A DNA stretch of 43,055 nt from an uncultured Candidatus Melainabacteria bacterium (GCA_934693215.1 CAKUVB010000001.1:1-43055); one strand, 5' to 3'; shown: positions 1 through 8,135, numbered from the stretch's first letter. Notes: generated by a model from the sequence alone, not told the origin. A program made the numbers and translations.

Positions 1-582
1 ATATTGGTTTTAGCTGCAGCAATTAACAGAGTTTCTTTTTACAACAAAAACAAACGTGACGTTGTTCAGTTTATTCCTAAACTACAAAAAGAATTAGCTA
101 AAAACAACCTTGTTGGTGCTCAAAATTTAGCACTTCAATGTGGTGGTGTTATCGGTGAAGTTACAGAAGAAGCTGTAAGAATTTTTTCTGAACAAAAAAA
201 CGGATTCTCTCGTTCATTTGATATCGCTGCAAGTTTAGCATCAAGAAAATTGGAAAACCATTTAACAATTCTAGGTACAATTGGTGGTGTTGCACCTTTC
301 TTAGGTTTGTTTGGTACTGTTGTAAGAATCCTATATACATTCCAAGATTTAGCAACACAAGGTAACCAATCTGCAGCAGTTGCTATGGGTATTGGTTCTG
401 CTTTGATTGCTACAGCATTTGGTTTGGGAGTTGCGATTGTTGCAGTTATCTGTTTCAACTCTTTCCAAGCTATCGTAAAACGTTTTGAGGACGATTTCCA
501 ATTAATCAAACTATTATTCTTAAGCTTTGTTGATTCAGAAGATGAACAATCAACAGGTAAATCTCAAAGTATAGCATTATAA
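1..582 (+). CDS. exbB: MotA/TolQ/ExbB proton channel protein, 5' end cut by window edge
   Basis: Inner-membrane proton channel subunit that, with ExbD/TolR, harvests the proton gradient to power TonB- or Tol-type envelope work. The reading frame is open from the first base, so the true start lies upstream. Two hydrophobic segments carry the family signature: the first includes GTIGGVAPFLGLFGTV, the second GIGSALIATAFGLGVAIVAV. These match the last two membrane helices of the MotA/TolQ/ExbB family. Two exbD-like genes follow on the same strand, 18 bases downstream, so this is the first visible gene of an exbB-exbD-exbD operon. ExbB versus TolQ cannot be decided without the partner genes (tonB, tolA) outside the window. 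Confidence 0.9.
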   Translation: MLVLAAAINRVSFYNKNKRDVVQFIPKLQKELAKNNLVGAQNLALQCGGVIGEVTEEAVRIFSEQKNGFSRSFDIAASLASRKLENHLTILGTIGGVAPFLGLFGTVVRILYTFQDLATQGNQSAAVAMGIGSALIATAFGLGVAIVAVICFNSFQAIVKRFEDDFQLIKLLFLSFVDSEDEQSTGKSQSIAL

Positions 583-600
583 TCATAGGAACATACTACA

Positions 601-1080
601 ATGGCTATAAAAAACGGCAAAAATGCCATGTTTACAGAAATAAATATTACACCGCTAACGGATATCTTTTTGGTACTTTTAATCATAATGATGGTTGTTG
701 CACCGACATTCCAATCTGTTGATAATTCAATAAGTGTACCTGAGATAAATAGTGGTGTTGCCATTGAACAGAAAAATGCTACCGTTGCAGTAACTCAAGA
801 CGGTACAATGTATTTGAATGATAAACGTGTAAATCCAGATAATTTAGCATCAGCATTAGTTGAACTAAAACCAACTCTAGAAAAGAAAGAAGTTGTAGTT
901 AAGGCTGATGAAAAAGTTAAGAGTGCAGAAATCATGAAAATAATGAATGCTGCACAAGAGGCTGAATATAAAAAACTTGTTGTTGCGGGAGAACCTTTAA
1001 ATAAGAAAGCACAAAAAGTTTTGGAAAAACAAAATGAAATTATTGAACAAAACCAAGAACAAATGGAAGGAGGTTATTAA
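601..1080 (+). CDS. exbD: ExbD/TolR family biopolymer transport protein (first copy)
   Basis: 159-aa subunit of the ExbB/ExbD motor. A short cytoplasmic N-terminus precedes one membrane helix beginning NITPLTDIFLVLLIIMMV; Asp21 in this helix is the conserved protonatable residue of ExbD/TolR. The remainder is a periplasmic domain ending in a charged, Gln/Glu-rich helix (about residues 130-159) not needed by the family core. The start ATG follows AGGAA by 11-12 bases, a weak ribosome site, but translation may be coupled to exbB. The stop codon overlaps the next exbD start by one base (TAATG at 1078-1082). Confidence 0.92.
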   Translation: MAIKNGKNAMFTEINITPLTDIFLVLLIIMMVVAPTFQSVDNSISVPEINSGVAIEQKNATVAVTQDGTMYLNDKRVNPDNLASALVELKPTLEKKEVVVKADEKVKSAEIMKIMNAAQEAEYKKLVVAGEPLNKKAQKVLEKQNEIIEQNQEQMEGGY

Positions 1081-1457
1081 TGAGAGATTCTTTTAACGAA
1101 ATTAATATCACTCCACTAACAGATATTTTCTTAGTGCTTTTGATTATAATGATGGTTATAGCACCTTTGCTAGACCAACAAGGTTTGAATTTGACCGTAC
1201 CGGAAAACGTTAAAGCTGAAAATGTTAAAGAGGCTAAAACTATCAATTTTGTAATTACGAATGATGACAAATTTATGTTAGATGGTCAAGAAGTTGATGC
1301 AGACCAACTAGAATCTGTCATTTCTTCTCAATCAAAAACATTAACAGACGGTTTGTTAATCCAATCAGACCCTGAAGCGACACATGGTGCTATTGTAAAA
1401 CTTATGGATAGTGCTAGAAATTCAGGTGTTACAAATATATCTGTTGTTGGTTTATAA
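1080..1457 (+). CDS. exbD: ExbD/TolR family biopolymer transport protein (second copy)
   Basis: 125-aa paralogue of the gene just upstream, with nearly the same N-terminal helix (EINITPLTDIFLVLLIIMMV; conserved Asp15) and a shorter periplasmic domain of standard ExbD length, without the charged tail of copy 1. Its ATG shares one base with the upstream stop, and GGAGG at 1069-1073 sits six bases before it, so translation is both coupled and well initiated. The periplasmic parts differ far more than the helices, so the two subunits may form a mixed dimer or serve different partners (inference). It ends 8 bases from a convergent gene. Confidence 0.92.
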   Translation: MRDSFNEINITPLTDIFLVLLIIMMVIAPLLDQQGLNLTVPENVKAENVKEAKTINFVITNDDKFMLDGQEVDADQLESVISSQSKTLTDGLLIQSDPEATHGAIVKLMDSARNSGVTNISVVGL

Positions 1458-1465
1458 TCACCTTT

Positions 1466-1885
1466 TTATTTATATAATTCATCAGTATAACTTGCGAATT
1501 TTCGTATCAATATATTAACTCTATCTTTCAATTTATGCTGAGATTTTGGCTTGACAGAATCTACTACAACCTGTTCTTTATCAACGAAATACTGTCTTGC
1601 TATCATAGTTTTGGGGTACATTTTGTTAGCTTTATGAACAAGTTGTTTATTCAAAGATTTTACAACAAAATCATTATCAACAACTTTAGCATTTTGTTTA
1701 AAACTATCATTTAATCTATTTGCATATTCTTTATTAATTTTGTGTTCGGCAAGCATACCTTGTGTTGGACTGTTCAAAGTTGATTTCATAAAAGTTCTTG
1801 CTTTTGCTACCTCAAAAGTAGTTGGTGATTTTAACATTGATTGATACATATCTCTTGCTTGATTTACAACATTATTGATTGACAT
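1466..1885 (-). CDS. Hypothetical protein, 139 aa
   Basis: Not recognised. A basic, mostly helical, soluble-looking protein without signal peptide or membrane segment, rich in Lys, Asn and Val, ending in a helix FASYTDELYK. The start is well supported: GGGAGG lies five bases before the ATG. Coding is convergent with the exbD genes (8-base gap) and no terminator is visible between them. The upstream region lacks the GCAATTTT promoter layout seen at several other hypothetical genes here. Confidence 0.7.
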   Translation of the reverse strand: MSINNVVNQARDMYQSMLKSPTTFEVAKARTFMKSTLNSPTQGMLAEHKINKEYANRLNDSFKQNAKVVDNDFVVKSLNKQLVHKANKMYPKTMIARQYFVDKEQVVVDSVKPKSQHKLKDRVNILIRKFASYTDELYK

Positions 1886-1967
1886 ACAAACCTCCCTTTT
1901 TTCAATAAAAACATACCCAAACTATGTATTCAATATTTAGTAACAAAAAGGATACACATAATACAAA

Positions 1968-1987
1968 AGCTGCAGTTACCTGCAGCT
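1968..1987 (-). terminator. Rho-independent terminator after the 82-aa gene
   Basis: Perfect 8-bp stem AGCTGCAG/CTGCAGCT with a 4-base loop. Read on the minus strand it is followed by TTTTGTATT. It lies 40 bases past the stop codon of the minus-strand gene ending at 2028. Confidence 0.75.
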
Positions 1988-2027
1988 AAAAAACACACTA
2001 ACACTTAATTTTTATTCTAAAACTTTT

Positions 2028-2276
2028 TTATGGTTTCTTGAAATGCTTAACCAATCTATAAATTCCGTAAGCCGCAGAACCAATTGCGGTTAAAATTCCA
2101 CCTATCGTAAGACCTTTTTTTAAATTGCTTGATTTTTTAGTAGATGGTTCAAAAGAGTCAGTTGGATATTCCGGAGCTTTTGGCATTGGCGGTTTTCCGC
2201 AAATGTTTAACCCTTGATCATACAAAGCATTTATTAATAAATCATCTGCTCCATAATATGATGGTACACCTTGCAT
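2028..2276 (-). CDS. Small hypothetical protein with one C-terminal membrane helix, 82 aa
   Basis: Not recognised. The N-terminal half is soluble and proline-rich (KPPMPKAPEYP), followed by a Ser/Lys linker and one hydrophobic helix GLTIGGILTAIGSAAYGIYR near residues 54-73, then a short basic tail KHFKKP. That layout fits a tail-anchored or single-span membrane protein with the N-terminus cytoplasmic (inference). AAAGG lies seven bases before the ATG. Upstream is one of the best copies of the GCAATTTT/TACTTTATA promoter layout, with the ATG exactly 34 bases after the TACTTT box. A terminator hairpin follows, so it is a single-gene unit. Confidence 0.72.
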   Translation of the reverse strand: MQGVPSYYGADDLLINALYDQGLNICGKPPMPKAPEYPTDSFEPSTKKSSNLKKGLTIGGILTAIGSAAYGIYRLVKHFKKP

Positions 2277-2302
2277 AAACTAACCTTTCAAATTAACCTT
2301 AC

Positions 2303-2338
2303 TCTTATATAAAGTATTTTTTTATTCAAAAATTGCTT
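2303..2338 (-). promoter_or_regulatory. GCAATTTT-type promoter of the 82-aa gene (site a)
   Basis: Minus strand: GCAATT (2331-2336), 14 bases, TACTTT (2311-2316) continuing as ATATAAG; the start codon is 34 bases further. A GTTAC motif lies 16-17 bases upstream of GCAATT. The layout is shared with eight other sites in the window. Confidence 0.6.
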
Positions 2339-2411
2339 TTTTGTAAAAAAATGTAACGTTAGGTAAATTTTTTGCTTATATTATAGCAAAATCAAAAATT
2401 CCCATGACTTA

Positions 2412-2440
2412 TTGATATGGTGGAGAAAACACTGTATAAT
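2412..2440 (+). promoter_or_regulatory. Sigma70-type promoter of the uridine-kinase-like gene
   Basis: TTGATA (2412-2417), 17-base spacer, TATAAT (2435-2440). A near-consensus housekeeping promoter giving a leader of about 140 bases. Confidence 0.75.
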
Positions 2441-2586
2441 GAATATATAACCAACAAACTTAAAAATGTATGAATTCCTTATTATATAAGGGCTTCAGCA
2501 AAAATTTAACAAAACATAACAAATTCAGAAAAATTTTCTGTTTTAAAGTAAAATGTTACTAATATATGGGAACAATGGTGTAGATT

Positions 2587-3426
2587 ATGATGGAAACCTT
2601 AGACTTAACTAGTTACAATTTTTACTCAAGCCGTTTAGATATGGAATTGATATCTAACATTGTTGAGGGCTTTAAAGAAATCTTAGAAGAAGACAAGAAA
2701 GAGAAACAACCTTTATTTTTAAAGGTAAAAGACAATTTTATTATGAATATTGCACGTAAAGTTGTACAAGAAAAGAAAAAAACTTTTCTTATTGGTATAA
2801 CTGGTGAAAGTGCATCTGGCAAAACAGTTTTTGTTGATAACACAATTCAAGCTGTAGTAAAAGACAAAAAAGAAGGTATCTACACAGTTATTAGATGTGA
2901 TGACTATTACAAAGACACATCAAAAGAACTTCAACAAGCGGGAAGTTACGAAGAATTGTTTAAATCAGGTTTCAGCTTTGATACTCCTGAAGTTATCAAT
3001 CTAGCTTTGATGAGAGAACACCTTATGGGTCTAAAACAAGGTCAAACTGTTGTTTCTCCTCGTTATGATTTCAAAACTTGTGAATCTCACCCTGATGGAG
3101 ATGTAAAAACTCCAGCAAAAGTTATTTTAACAGAAGGTTTATACGTACTTAATGAAGAAGTTCGTGACATTATGGACGTAAAAGTTTATGTATTTACTCC
3201 ACTTAATGTTATAAAAGAAAGATGGTATAAACGAGCTATCTCAAGAGGCAAAACCGGAGAGGCTGCAGATTTACAATTCAAAGATGTAAACAAAACTGCT
3301 CAACAATATATCAGACCAACATACCAAATTGCTGACTGCATAATTAACGGTATGGTTACTCAAGAATATATTCAAGAAATTACTGATAAAATGTTCAAAA
3401 AACTTTCTGAAATTATCGGTGGGTAA
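2587..3426 (+). CDS. udk: Uridine kinase / phosphoribulokinase family P-loop kinase
   Basis: 279-aa P-loop kinase that most likely phosphorylates uridine or cytidine to the monophosphate for pyrimidine salvage. Walker A is GESASGKT (residues 73-80). DDYYKD and SPRYDF follow in the order seen in uridine kinases, then EGLYVLN (Walker B-like) and a lid region with RWYKRAISRG. It is longer than the usual 210-residue enzyme because of an N-terminal helical extension of about 65 residues ahead of the P-loop, so substrate assignment within the udk/prk family is less certain. Two adjacent ATGs (2587, 2590) are possible and no strong Shine-Dalgarno is visible. The gene precedes cca on the same strand by 50 bases. 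Confidence 0.82.
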   Translation: MMETLDLTSYNFYSSRLDMELISNIVEGFKEILEEDKKEKQPLFLKVKDNFIMNIARKVVQEKKKTFLIGITGESASGKTVFVDNTIQAVVKDKKEGIYTVIRCDDYYKDTSKELQQAGSYEELFKSGFSFDTPEVINLALMREHLMGLKQGQTVVSPRYDFKTCESHPDGDVKTPAKVILTEGLYVLNEEVRDIMDVKVYVFTPLNVIKERWYKRAISRGKTGEAADLQFKDVNKTAQQYIRPTYQIADCIINGMVTQEYIQEITDKMFKKLSEIIGG

Positions 3427-3441
3427 TATTTTTAAGAAACT

Positions 3442-3470
3442 TTGTTCTTATCTCATTTTTGGTATAAAAT
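3442..3470 (+). promoter_or_regulatory. Promoter placing transcription start at the cca ATG
   Basis: TTGTTC (3442-3447), 17 bases, TAAAAT (3465-3470), then six bases to ATG at 3477. There is no Shine-Dalgarno, so the transcript is probably leaderless. Confidence 0.55.
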
Positions 3471-3476
3471 ACCGAA

Positions 3477-4562
3477 ATGAACAAGGTTATGCTTAAAAAT
3501 AAAAACCTATATTATATTGGTGGCATTGTACGTGATATGATTCTTAATAAAGAATCTTTTGACATTGATATCACATACGTTGGCAATGCTATTGAATATG
3601 CACAAACATTAAATAATATTGAGATTATTAAAATTAATGAGCCATTTGGAACAGTAAAAATCAAACATAATGGTCAAGAAATAGATTTGGCATCAACAAG
3701 AAATGAAATATATCCCAAAGCCGGACACTTACCTGTTGTCGTTGAGATAGGGTGTTCTTTAAAAAAAGATGTAGAAAGACGAGATTTTACCATTAACACT
3801 CTAGCAAAATCTCTTGAAACAGGAGAAATAATTGATTATTTAGGTGGCTTAAAAGATATTGAATCCAAAACCATTAGAGTTTTGCACGACAATAGTTTTA
3901 TAGATGACCCAACAAGAATAATTAGAGCATTAAAATTTTCTGTAAGATTTGGGTTTGATTTAGATTCGCATACAAAAGAATTACAAACAAAATATTTACA
4001 GAATATTAATTATGATATGAGCTATAAAAGAGTAAAAAAAGAGATTATAGAAACATTTAACTTGAATTCTCAACAAGCTTTTGAAAGATTTTTTGATGAA
4101 AAAATTTATAAACTATTAACTATAAAAGAATTTAAAAAACCAAAATATAATATTCAAAAATTAATAGAAAAATATCCTGTCAAAAATGTTTGGTTGGTTT
4201 ATCTTGGTTGGTGTGATTTGAGCAAACTTTCGCTAACTAAACAAGAATCAAAGATTATTGAAAACTATAATAGACTAAAAACTTTGAACCTTGAAAATAA
4301 TTATGAACTATACAAAGAGTTTAAGGATTCCGAAAAAGAGAGTATTCTTTTATATGCAATAAACATTGATGATAAAAAAGTGTTCCATTATTTTGAAAAC
4401 CTTGCAGATATCAAACTGAATATTACTGGAAAAGATTTGCAGAATATGGGAATAAAACCGTCTAAAAAATATTCTGAATGTTTTGAATATGTTTTGAAAC
4501 AAAAAATACAAAATCCTAAAATAAATGAACAACAAATTGCACTAGAATTTTTTAAGCAATAG
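3477..4562 (+). CDS. cca: CCA tRNA nucleotidyltransferase / poly(A) polymerase family
   Basis: 361-aa class II nucleotidyltransferase that adds or repairs the 3' CCA end of tRNA. The head domain shows GGIVRD (residues 15-20), the catalytic pair D29/D31 in FDIDITYVG, and the template-binding motif RRDFTINTLA near residue 102, followed by DPTRIIRALKFSVRFGF. The C-terminal half is helical and divergent. Sequence alone cannot exclude an A-adding or poly(A) polymerase specificity. The ATG has no ribosome-binding site but lies six bases after a -10 box. The last 11 bases overlap the convergent 524-aa gene. A later in-frame ATG at 3489 would still keep the catalytic core. Confidence 0.9.
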   Translation: MNKVMLKNKNLYYIGGIVRDMILNKESFDIDITYVGNAIEYAQTLNNIEIIKINEPFGTVKIKHNGQEIDLASTRNEIYPKAGHLPVVVEIGCSLKKDVERRDFTINTLAKSLETGEIIDYLGGLKDIESKTIRVLHDNSFIDDPTRIIRALKFSVRFGFDLDSHTKELQTKYLQNINYDMSYKRVKKEIIETFNLNSQQAFERFFDEKIYKLLTIKEFKKPKYNIQKLIEKYPVKNVWLVYLGWCDLSKLSLTKQESKIIENYNRLKTLNLENNYELYKEFKDSEKESILLYAINIDDKKVFHYFENLADIKLNITGKDLQNMGIKPSKKYSECFEYVLKQKIQNPKINEQQIALEFFKQ

Positions 4563-6126
4563 TTTTAATTTTATTTGGTTGTTGAGGTTGGGCTTGTACT
4601 TGTTTTGTAGCTTGAGCCACTTGTTGTTGATAATCATGTGTTCCAGGGAAAGCATCAACACCTGTCATTTTTTTAGTAATCCAATACTGTAAATCAGGAA
4701 TCAATTTCGACAAGAATAATGCTGCAACTGCAAATCCAGCTACAAAATTAATGCCGTTGTACATCATATTTTTATTTTTCATTTTCTTCAACAAATTCAA
4801 ATCAACTATATTTCCGTTTTTCTTTGCGGCTTTGCAAACATCATCTACATAATCCTTCATTCTTCCATTTAATTTTTCTAACTTTTTGTAAGAAACAAAC
4901 TTATTAGGATTAGAAGATGCACCATCTGTGTATAATTCATGTGCTGATTTTAAGAGTTCAGGATTATTAAGTTCCCCACCTTGATAAACCCCTCTTACTT
5001 GAGCTCTTGTCAAAATGCCTTTTCCTTGTTGTTGAGGTTGAACAGTAGACATTTTTGCTGCACGAGCTTGGATTTCCGGATTGGTTTCAATCTCATTAAA
5101 TCTATCAAGAGTAATTGCCTCAGCTTTTTCTCCAAAGAACTTATCAATATCAACTGTTGATGTTTGATTACCATAAGCTCGTTTTTTGAATTCCTCAATA
5201 GACATTGTTGCATTATGTTCATTGTCAAACATACTAGCAAAATGGTTGTGCAAAATACCCGCAGTATTAGGGTCAAGCCTTGTCCAACGACCAGATTCAG
5301 CTTTGTTCATCGCTGCTCTAACATGGTCTTGTGCAAACATATAGAAATAAATCGAACCGCCATCACGTACGACAATTTCTACTTTTTCTTCTTTTTTACG
5401 GGCATTGTATGTTCTACCACCAAGTACACCCAAATCAGTAGATAATAACTGACCAGTGTTGGTGTTTTCCATAAAGTTTGTGAAAGTGTTTAGTCCACCT
5501 TTAAATGCTGGCTGACCTTGTGATATTGCAGGATTTTGCGTGATTTTTGTTTTAAAATTATCAAATTTTGATTTGTTAGACGCATCATCTTGGACAACTG
5601 TCAAACGATAATGAGGAACAATATGATTTTTATCTTGTTTTTTGAAGGAATTAGTAATTTTATGGTTTAGTGGCGGAACAACAAAACCAATAATATAGTT
5701 TGCGGCAAGCACACTAGCTGCAACTTTACCAAATTTCAACATTGAAAGCTTGCGTTCGGATAAATTTTTTGGATTGAATAATTTGTTTTTAATAAAGTTA
5801 TTAAACGGTTTTCTTACAGCATCTTGACCGACATCAAATGAAGAATCCAGACGTTTGCCATTCGAACCTTTTGCGACATTAAGGAATTTCGCAATGACTT
5901 TATCTCCAATATAATTAAAGAGTTTTACTCCACCAAGCCATACAAGAGAACCGCTAGTTTCTTCTATTGCACGTTCTCTGGCTTCTTCTACGCCACCTCT
6001 TTTATATGCTTTTGCAGTACGACCGGTCACAACAAAACCCTCTAACCCAATAATTGGAGTAAGAGCATCTTGTTTTGTAACAATTGTTATACCTTTTCCA
6101 AGTAAATTGCCTAAACCTGCAGTCAC
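4552..6126 (-). CDS. Hypothetical membrane protein, 524 aa
   Basis: Not recognised. Hydrophobic stretches lie near residues 60-75 (SLVWLGGVKLFNYIG), 132-150 (AASVLAANYIIGFVVPP) and 456-475 (GINFVAGFAVAALFLSKLIP). Between the last two is a roughly 300-residue soluble part rich in Asn, Lys and Gln, and the tail is Gln/Pro-rich (QVQAQPQQPNK). No signal peptide or enzyme motif is visible. The start is GTG, supported by AAGGA six bases upstream. A GCAAAT-type copy of the shared promoter layout precedes it, with the start codon again 34 bases after the TACTTT-like box. The end overlaps the convergent cca gene by 11 bases. Confidence 0.75.
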   Translation of the reverse strand: MTAGLGNLLGKGITIVTKQDALTPIIGLEGFVVTGRTAKAYKRGGVEEARERAIEETSGSLVWLGGVKLFNYIGDKVIAKFLNVAKGSNGKRLDSSFDVGQDAVRKPFNNFIKNKLFNPKNLSERKLSMLKFGKVAASVLAANYIIGFVVPPLNHKITNSFKKQDKNHIVPHYRLTVVQDDASNKSKFDNFKTKITQNPAISQGQPAFKGGLNTFTNFMENTNTGQLLSTDLGVLGGRTYNARKKEEKVEIVVRDGGSIYFYMFAQDHVRAAMNKAESGRWTRLDPNTAGILHNHFASMFDNEHNATMSIEEFKKRAYGNQTSTVDIDKFFGEKAEAITLDRFNEIETNPEIQARAAKMSTVQPQQQGKGILTRAQVRGVYQGGELNNPELLKSAHELYTDGASSNPNKFVSYKKLEKLNGRMKDYVDDVCKAAKKNGNIVDLNLLKKMKNKNMMYNGINFVAGFAVAALFLSKLIPDLQYWITKKMTGVDAFPGTHDYQQQVAQATKQVQAQPQQPNKIKTIA

Positions 6127-6155
6127 AATTAATCCTTATTTTCTACACTTTCATG

Positions 6156-6186
6156 ATAAATAAGTCATGAACATATACATATTTGC
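6156..6186 (-). promoter_or_regulatory. GCAATTTT-type promoter of the 524-aa gene, degenerate copy (site i)
   Basis: Minus strand: GCAAAT (6181-6186), 14 bases, GACTTA (6161-6166), then 34 bases to the GTG start. CGTAAC lies 16 bases upstream of GCAAAT. The boxes are weaker than at sites a-d, but the spacing is identical. Confidence 0.4.
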
Positions 6187-6244
6187 TTATTTTATCAAAA
6201 ATGTTACGAAATTTGAATCAAAATGTTACAATCAACCGTATATT

Positions 6245-6907
6245 TTACACTAATCCCTCTTTCAAAGCTTTTACTGCGGCTTGTGTTCTATCATCAACAA
6301 CAAGTTTTTGAATAATATTACAAACATGAGCTTTTGCAGTATGCTCACTTATAGTAAGGGTTTTAGCAATTTCACTATTGGTTTGTCCATCAACAACAAG
6401 TTTTAGGACTTCGTATTCTCGTTGAGTAAGATTAGAATGTGTTTCTCTAAACCCAGCTCTTGATAATTGACGAGGAGGAATAACTCCACAATTTTTATCT
6501 TTTATAAATGGAACAACTTGTGGGTCTATCCACATCGCCCCATTTTTTATTGTTTTTAAAATAACCATGAGTTGTTCTGTATTTATGTCTTTCATTATGT
6601 ACCCAAACGCACCGGCTGATAAGGAGTTAAATATCTCGTCTTCTGATACACGAGCCGTTAATATCACAACTTTAACATTAGGAATATTTAATTCCATAAT
6701 TTTTTTTGTAGCATCAATCCCTGATATATCAGGTAATCCGATATCCATCAGAACAATATCAGGCTTTAACAATTTTGCTTTTTCAACAGCTTCTGCACCG
6801 TTTTGAGCTTCAGCAACTATTTCTAGTTCAGGATATTCTTCAAAAAGTGATTTTATCCCAATTCGCATAAGTTTTTGGTCATCTACAAGTAAAATACGTA
6901 TAGCCAT
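6245..6907 (-). CDS. NarL/FixJ family response regulator
   Basis: 220-aa two-component response regulator. The receiver domain has the acidic pair D9/D10, phospho-acceptor D55 in DIVLMDIGLPD, T84 and K106. After a linker containing a second LTQREYEVL start, a LuxR-type helix-turn-helix (about residues 155-220) ends in EHTAKAHVCNIIQKL. It should bind DNA as a phosphorylation-dependent dimer. The start is ATG at 6907, because GGAGG lies six bases before it; an upstream TTG would place the ribosome site inside the gene. No sensor kinase lies next to it, so this is an orphan regulator. Its output domain resembles the stand-alone helix-turn-helix protein at 35130. Confidence 0.93.
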   Translation of the reverse strand: MAIRILLVDDQKLMRIGIKSLFEEYPELEIVAEAQNGAEAVEKAKLLKPDIVLMDIGLPDISGIDATKKIMELNIPNVKVVILTARVSEDEIFNSLSAGAFGYIMKDINTEQLMVILKTIKNGAMWIDPQVVPFIKDKNCGVIPPRQLSRAGFRETHSNLTQREYEVLKLVVDGQTNSEIAKTLTISEHTAKAHVCNIIQKLVVDDRTQAAVKALKEGLV

Positions 6908-7037
6908 AATTATCCTCCACAATAGATTTTATTGTGAATCAATTATTTTTATATCGTCTTTAAGCAATAGTCCAAAGATAATCTTATGAATTTATATTTT
7001 TGAATTCTCATTTGATAATAATATAAATTTCCTATCT

Positions 7038-7193
7038 CTAATCTCTTTCAAACCGTTCTTTTATTGGACATTCTTCATCTACCCAAATAAGAGTTATTTG
7101 AGTTGGCATAGAAAACGGATTTGTTTTTGATACGATTTTATCAAATTTGTTTATTTTTTTATTCAAGGTTTTGAAAAAATTTATTATTTCCAT
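7038..7193 (-). CDS. Small protein, 51 aa, intact copy of a duplicated gene
   Basis: Not recognised. The product begins MEIINFFKTLNKK, is basic and helical in its first half, and ends with the well-conserved segment ITLIWVDEECPIKERFERD. AAGGA lies about 11 bases before the ATG and TATACT further upstream could be a -10. Its reality is supported by a second copy about 945 bases away (7992-8120), in which the C-terminal half differs at only a few codons, mostly conservative (Leu to Phe, Arg to Lys, Asp to Glu). A single cysteine (Cys42) follows two glutamates. Confidence 0.55.
   Translation of the reverse strand: MEIINFFKTLNKKINKFDKIVSKTNPFSMPTQITLIWVDEECPIKERFERD
7046..7175. repeat. Direct repeat copy 1 (contains the 51-aa gene)
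   Basis: About 130 bases nearly identical to 7992-8120 in the same orientation, with a handful of substitutions and one length change in a T/A run (7 versus 6 bases). A second 31-base block is repeated identically at 7255-7285 and 8136-8166. The two repeat units flank the EF-hand gene. Confidence 0.9.
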
Positions 7194-7254
7194 AAATACA
7201 TTATTCCTTGATATTTGTATTTAAAATCGGAACAAAGTATAAATTTTCGAAAAG

Positions 7255-7285
7255 AAATTTAACCACATCGACTAGGTTTGATATT
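7255..7285. repeat. 31-base repeat block, copy 1
   Basis: Identical to 8136-8166 (starts AAATTTAACCACATCGACT). It contains TCGACT, which at the second copy falls at -35 distance from the thiL -10 box. Here TCGACT (7268-7273) is 16 bases from TAATAT (7290-7295), so it may also act as a promoter for the EF-hand gene. Confidence 0.8.
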
Positions 7286-7310
7286 ATCGTAATATTTCTT
7301 AACGCATATA

Positions 7311-7342
7311 GCAATTTCTTACCCCAAGTTGGTTTTATATAA
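7311..7342 (+). promoter_or_regulatory. GCAATTTT-type promoter of the EF-hand gene (site f)
   Basis: GCAATT (7311-7316), 14 bases, GGTTTT (7331-7336) continuing ATATAAATA. The ATG lies exactly 34 bases after the second box. CGTAAT precedes GCAATT by 17 bases. Confidence 0.45.
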
Positions 7343-7370
7343 ATATATAAAAGTGTGTGGAGGTAAATCT

Positions 7371-7949
7371 ATGGTTTATTCTGTTAGTAACAATATTGCG
7401 ACAATTACCGGACAAAATGGTATATACGACAAAAAAGTAACATCACCTGATGTCAAATACGGACGTAATGCTGCCGCTAATTACAACCAATATATCAAAG
7501 ATATTGTAAAATCTCCCGATTTGCCACCTCTCAAATTTGAATACAGATATATTCCGACAGGAAAGTACTCGACCCAAGCACTTATGGGCAATGCTTATGA
7601 AGAATTAGGCAAAAAAACAGAAGTTTCTGTGAAAGAGCTGAATGAAAAACTGCAATCTCCTGAATTGACTGCAGAAGCACTTGACCTTAATAATGACGGA
7701 AAAGTCGATATCGCTGAATATGCAACCTCTACTATGGCTACCGATATGCTTGATACAGACCAGACAAAATGTGATGTAAAAAATCTTGACGGAAAAATTA
7801 CCAACAAGGGTGAAGACGCAACAATGCATCTATATACAAAACAAAATGTACAAAACGCAAAAGCCTTGTTCACAGAAATTCATAAACACTTTGACCTTGA
7901 TAAAGCAATGAATGAGTTTAAGGCTAATCCGAATAATACTATAGAATAA
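7371..7949 (+). CDS. EF-hand-containing hypothetical protein, 192 aa
   Basis: Probably a calcium-binding protein of unknown role. One canonical EF-hand loop is visible, DLNNDGKVDIAE at about residues 104-115, with Asp/Asn/Asp/Lys/Asp/Glu at the expected ligand positions. About 25 residues on, a second loop-like stretch DVKNLDGKITNKGE is off by one residue and may be degenerate. There is no signal peptide, membrane helix or dockerin pair. The start at 7371 is chosen because GGAGG lies seven bases upstream; a frame extending to 7329 has no ribosome site. The gene sits between two direct repeats and has the GCAATTTT-type promoter. Confidence 0.75.
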   Translation: MVYSVSNNIATITGQNGIYDKKVTSPDVKYGRNAAANYNQYIKDIVKSPDLPPLKFEYRYIPTGKYSTQALMGNAYEELGKKTEVSVKELNEKLQSPELTAEALDLNNDGKVDIAEYATSTMATDMLDTDQTKCDVKNLDGKITNKGEDATMHLYTKQNVQNAKALFTEIHKHFDLDKAMNEFKANPNNTIE

Positions 7950-7991
7950 TTATTGTTTGTTGTTTTAACATTTTAAATAACTATCACTCTT

Positions 7992-8120
7992 TTTCAAACC
8001 GTTCTTTTATTGGACATTCTTCATCTACCCAAATAAAAGTTATTTGAGTTGGCATAGAAAACGGATTTATTTTTGATACGATTTTATCAAATTTGTTTAT
8101 TTTTTATTCAATGTTTTAAA
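7992..8120 (-). pseudogene. Frameshifted second copy of the 51-aa small gene
   Basis: Repeat copy 2 of the 7038-7193 gene. Minus-strand translation keeps NFFKTLNKK, but one base is missing from the A run (6 instead of 7), which gives an immediate TAA. The downstream half (MPTQITFIWVDEECPIKERF) continues in the other frame and ends KE. The ATG and the about 60-base upstream region with the ribosome site are also absent. It is therefore probably dead, though a 23-residue frame starting at the internal ATG remains open. Confidence 0.7.
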
Positions 8121-8135
8121 AAAGTTTTCAAAAAC

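Larger units (their letters stand above)
2277..2586. other. Divergent intergenic region, 310 bases
   Basis: Holds the minus-strand promoter of the 82-aa gene, a small hairpin TTTGCT/AGCAAA at 2371-2390, and a plus-strand sigma70-type promoter for the uridine-kinase-like gene. The roughly 145-base leader of that gene contains a palindrome CAGAAAAATTTTCTG (about 2526-2540) followed by TTTT. No further gene was found on either strand. Confidence 0.5.

Noticed and set aside
135..509. Minus-strand open frames inside exbB and other long genes (for example 17682-18833, 33011-33871)
   Set aside because: They lie opposite well-recognised proteins and show no family motifs or ribosome sites; they are shadows of the coding strand.
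6908..6922. Upstream TTG start for the response regulator
   Set aside because: The GGAGG ribosome site would lie inside the coding region; ATG at 6907 is six bases after it.
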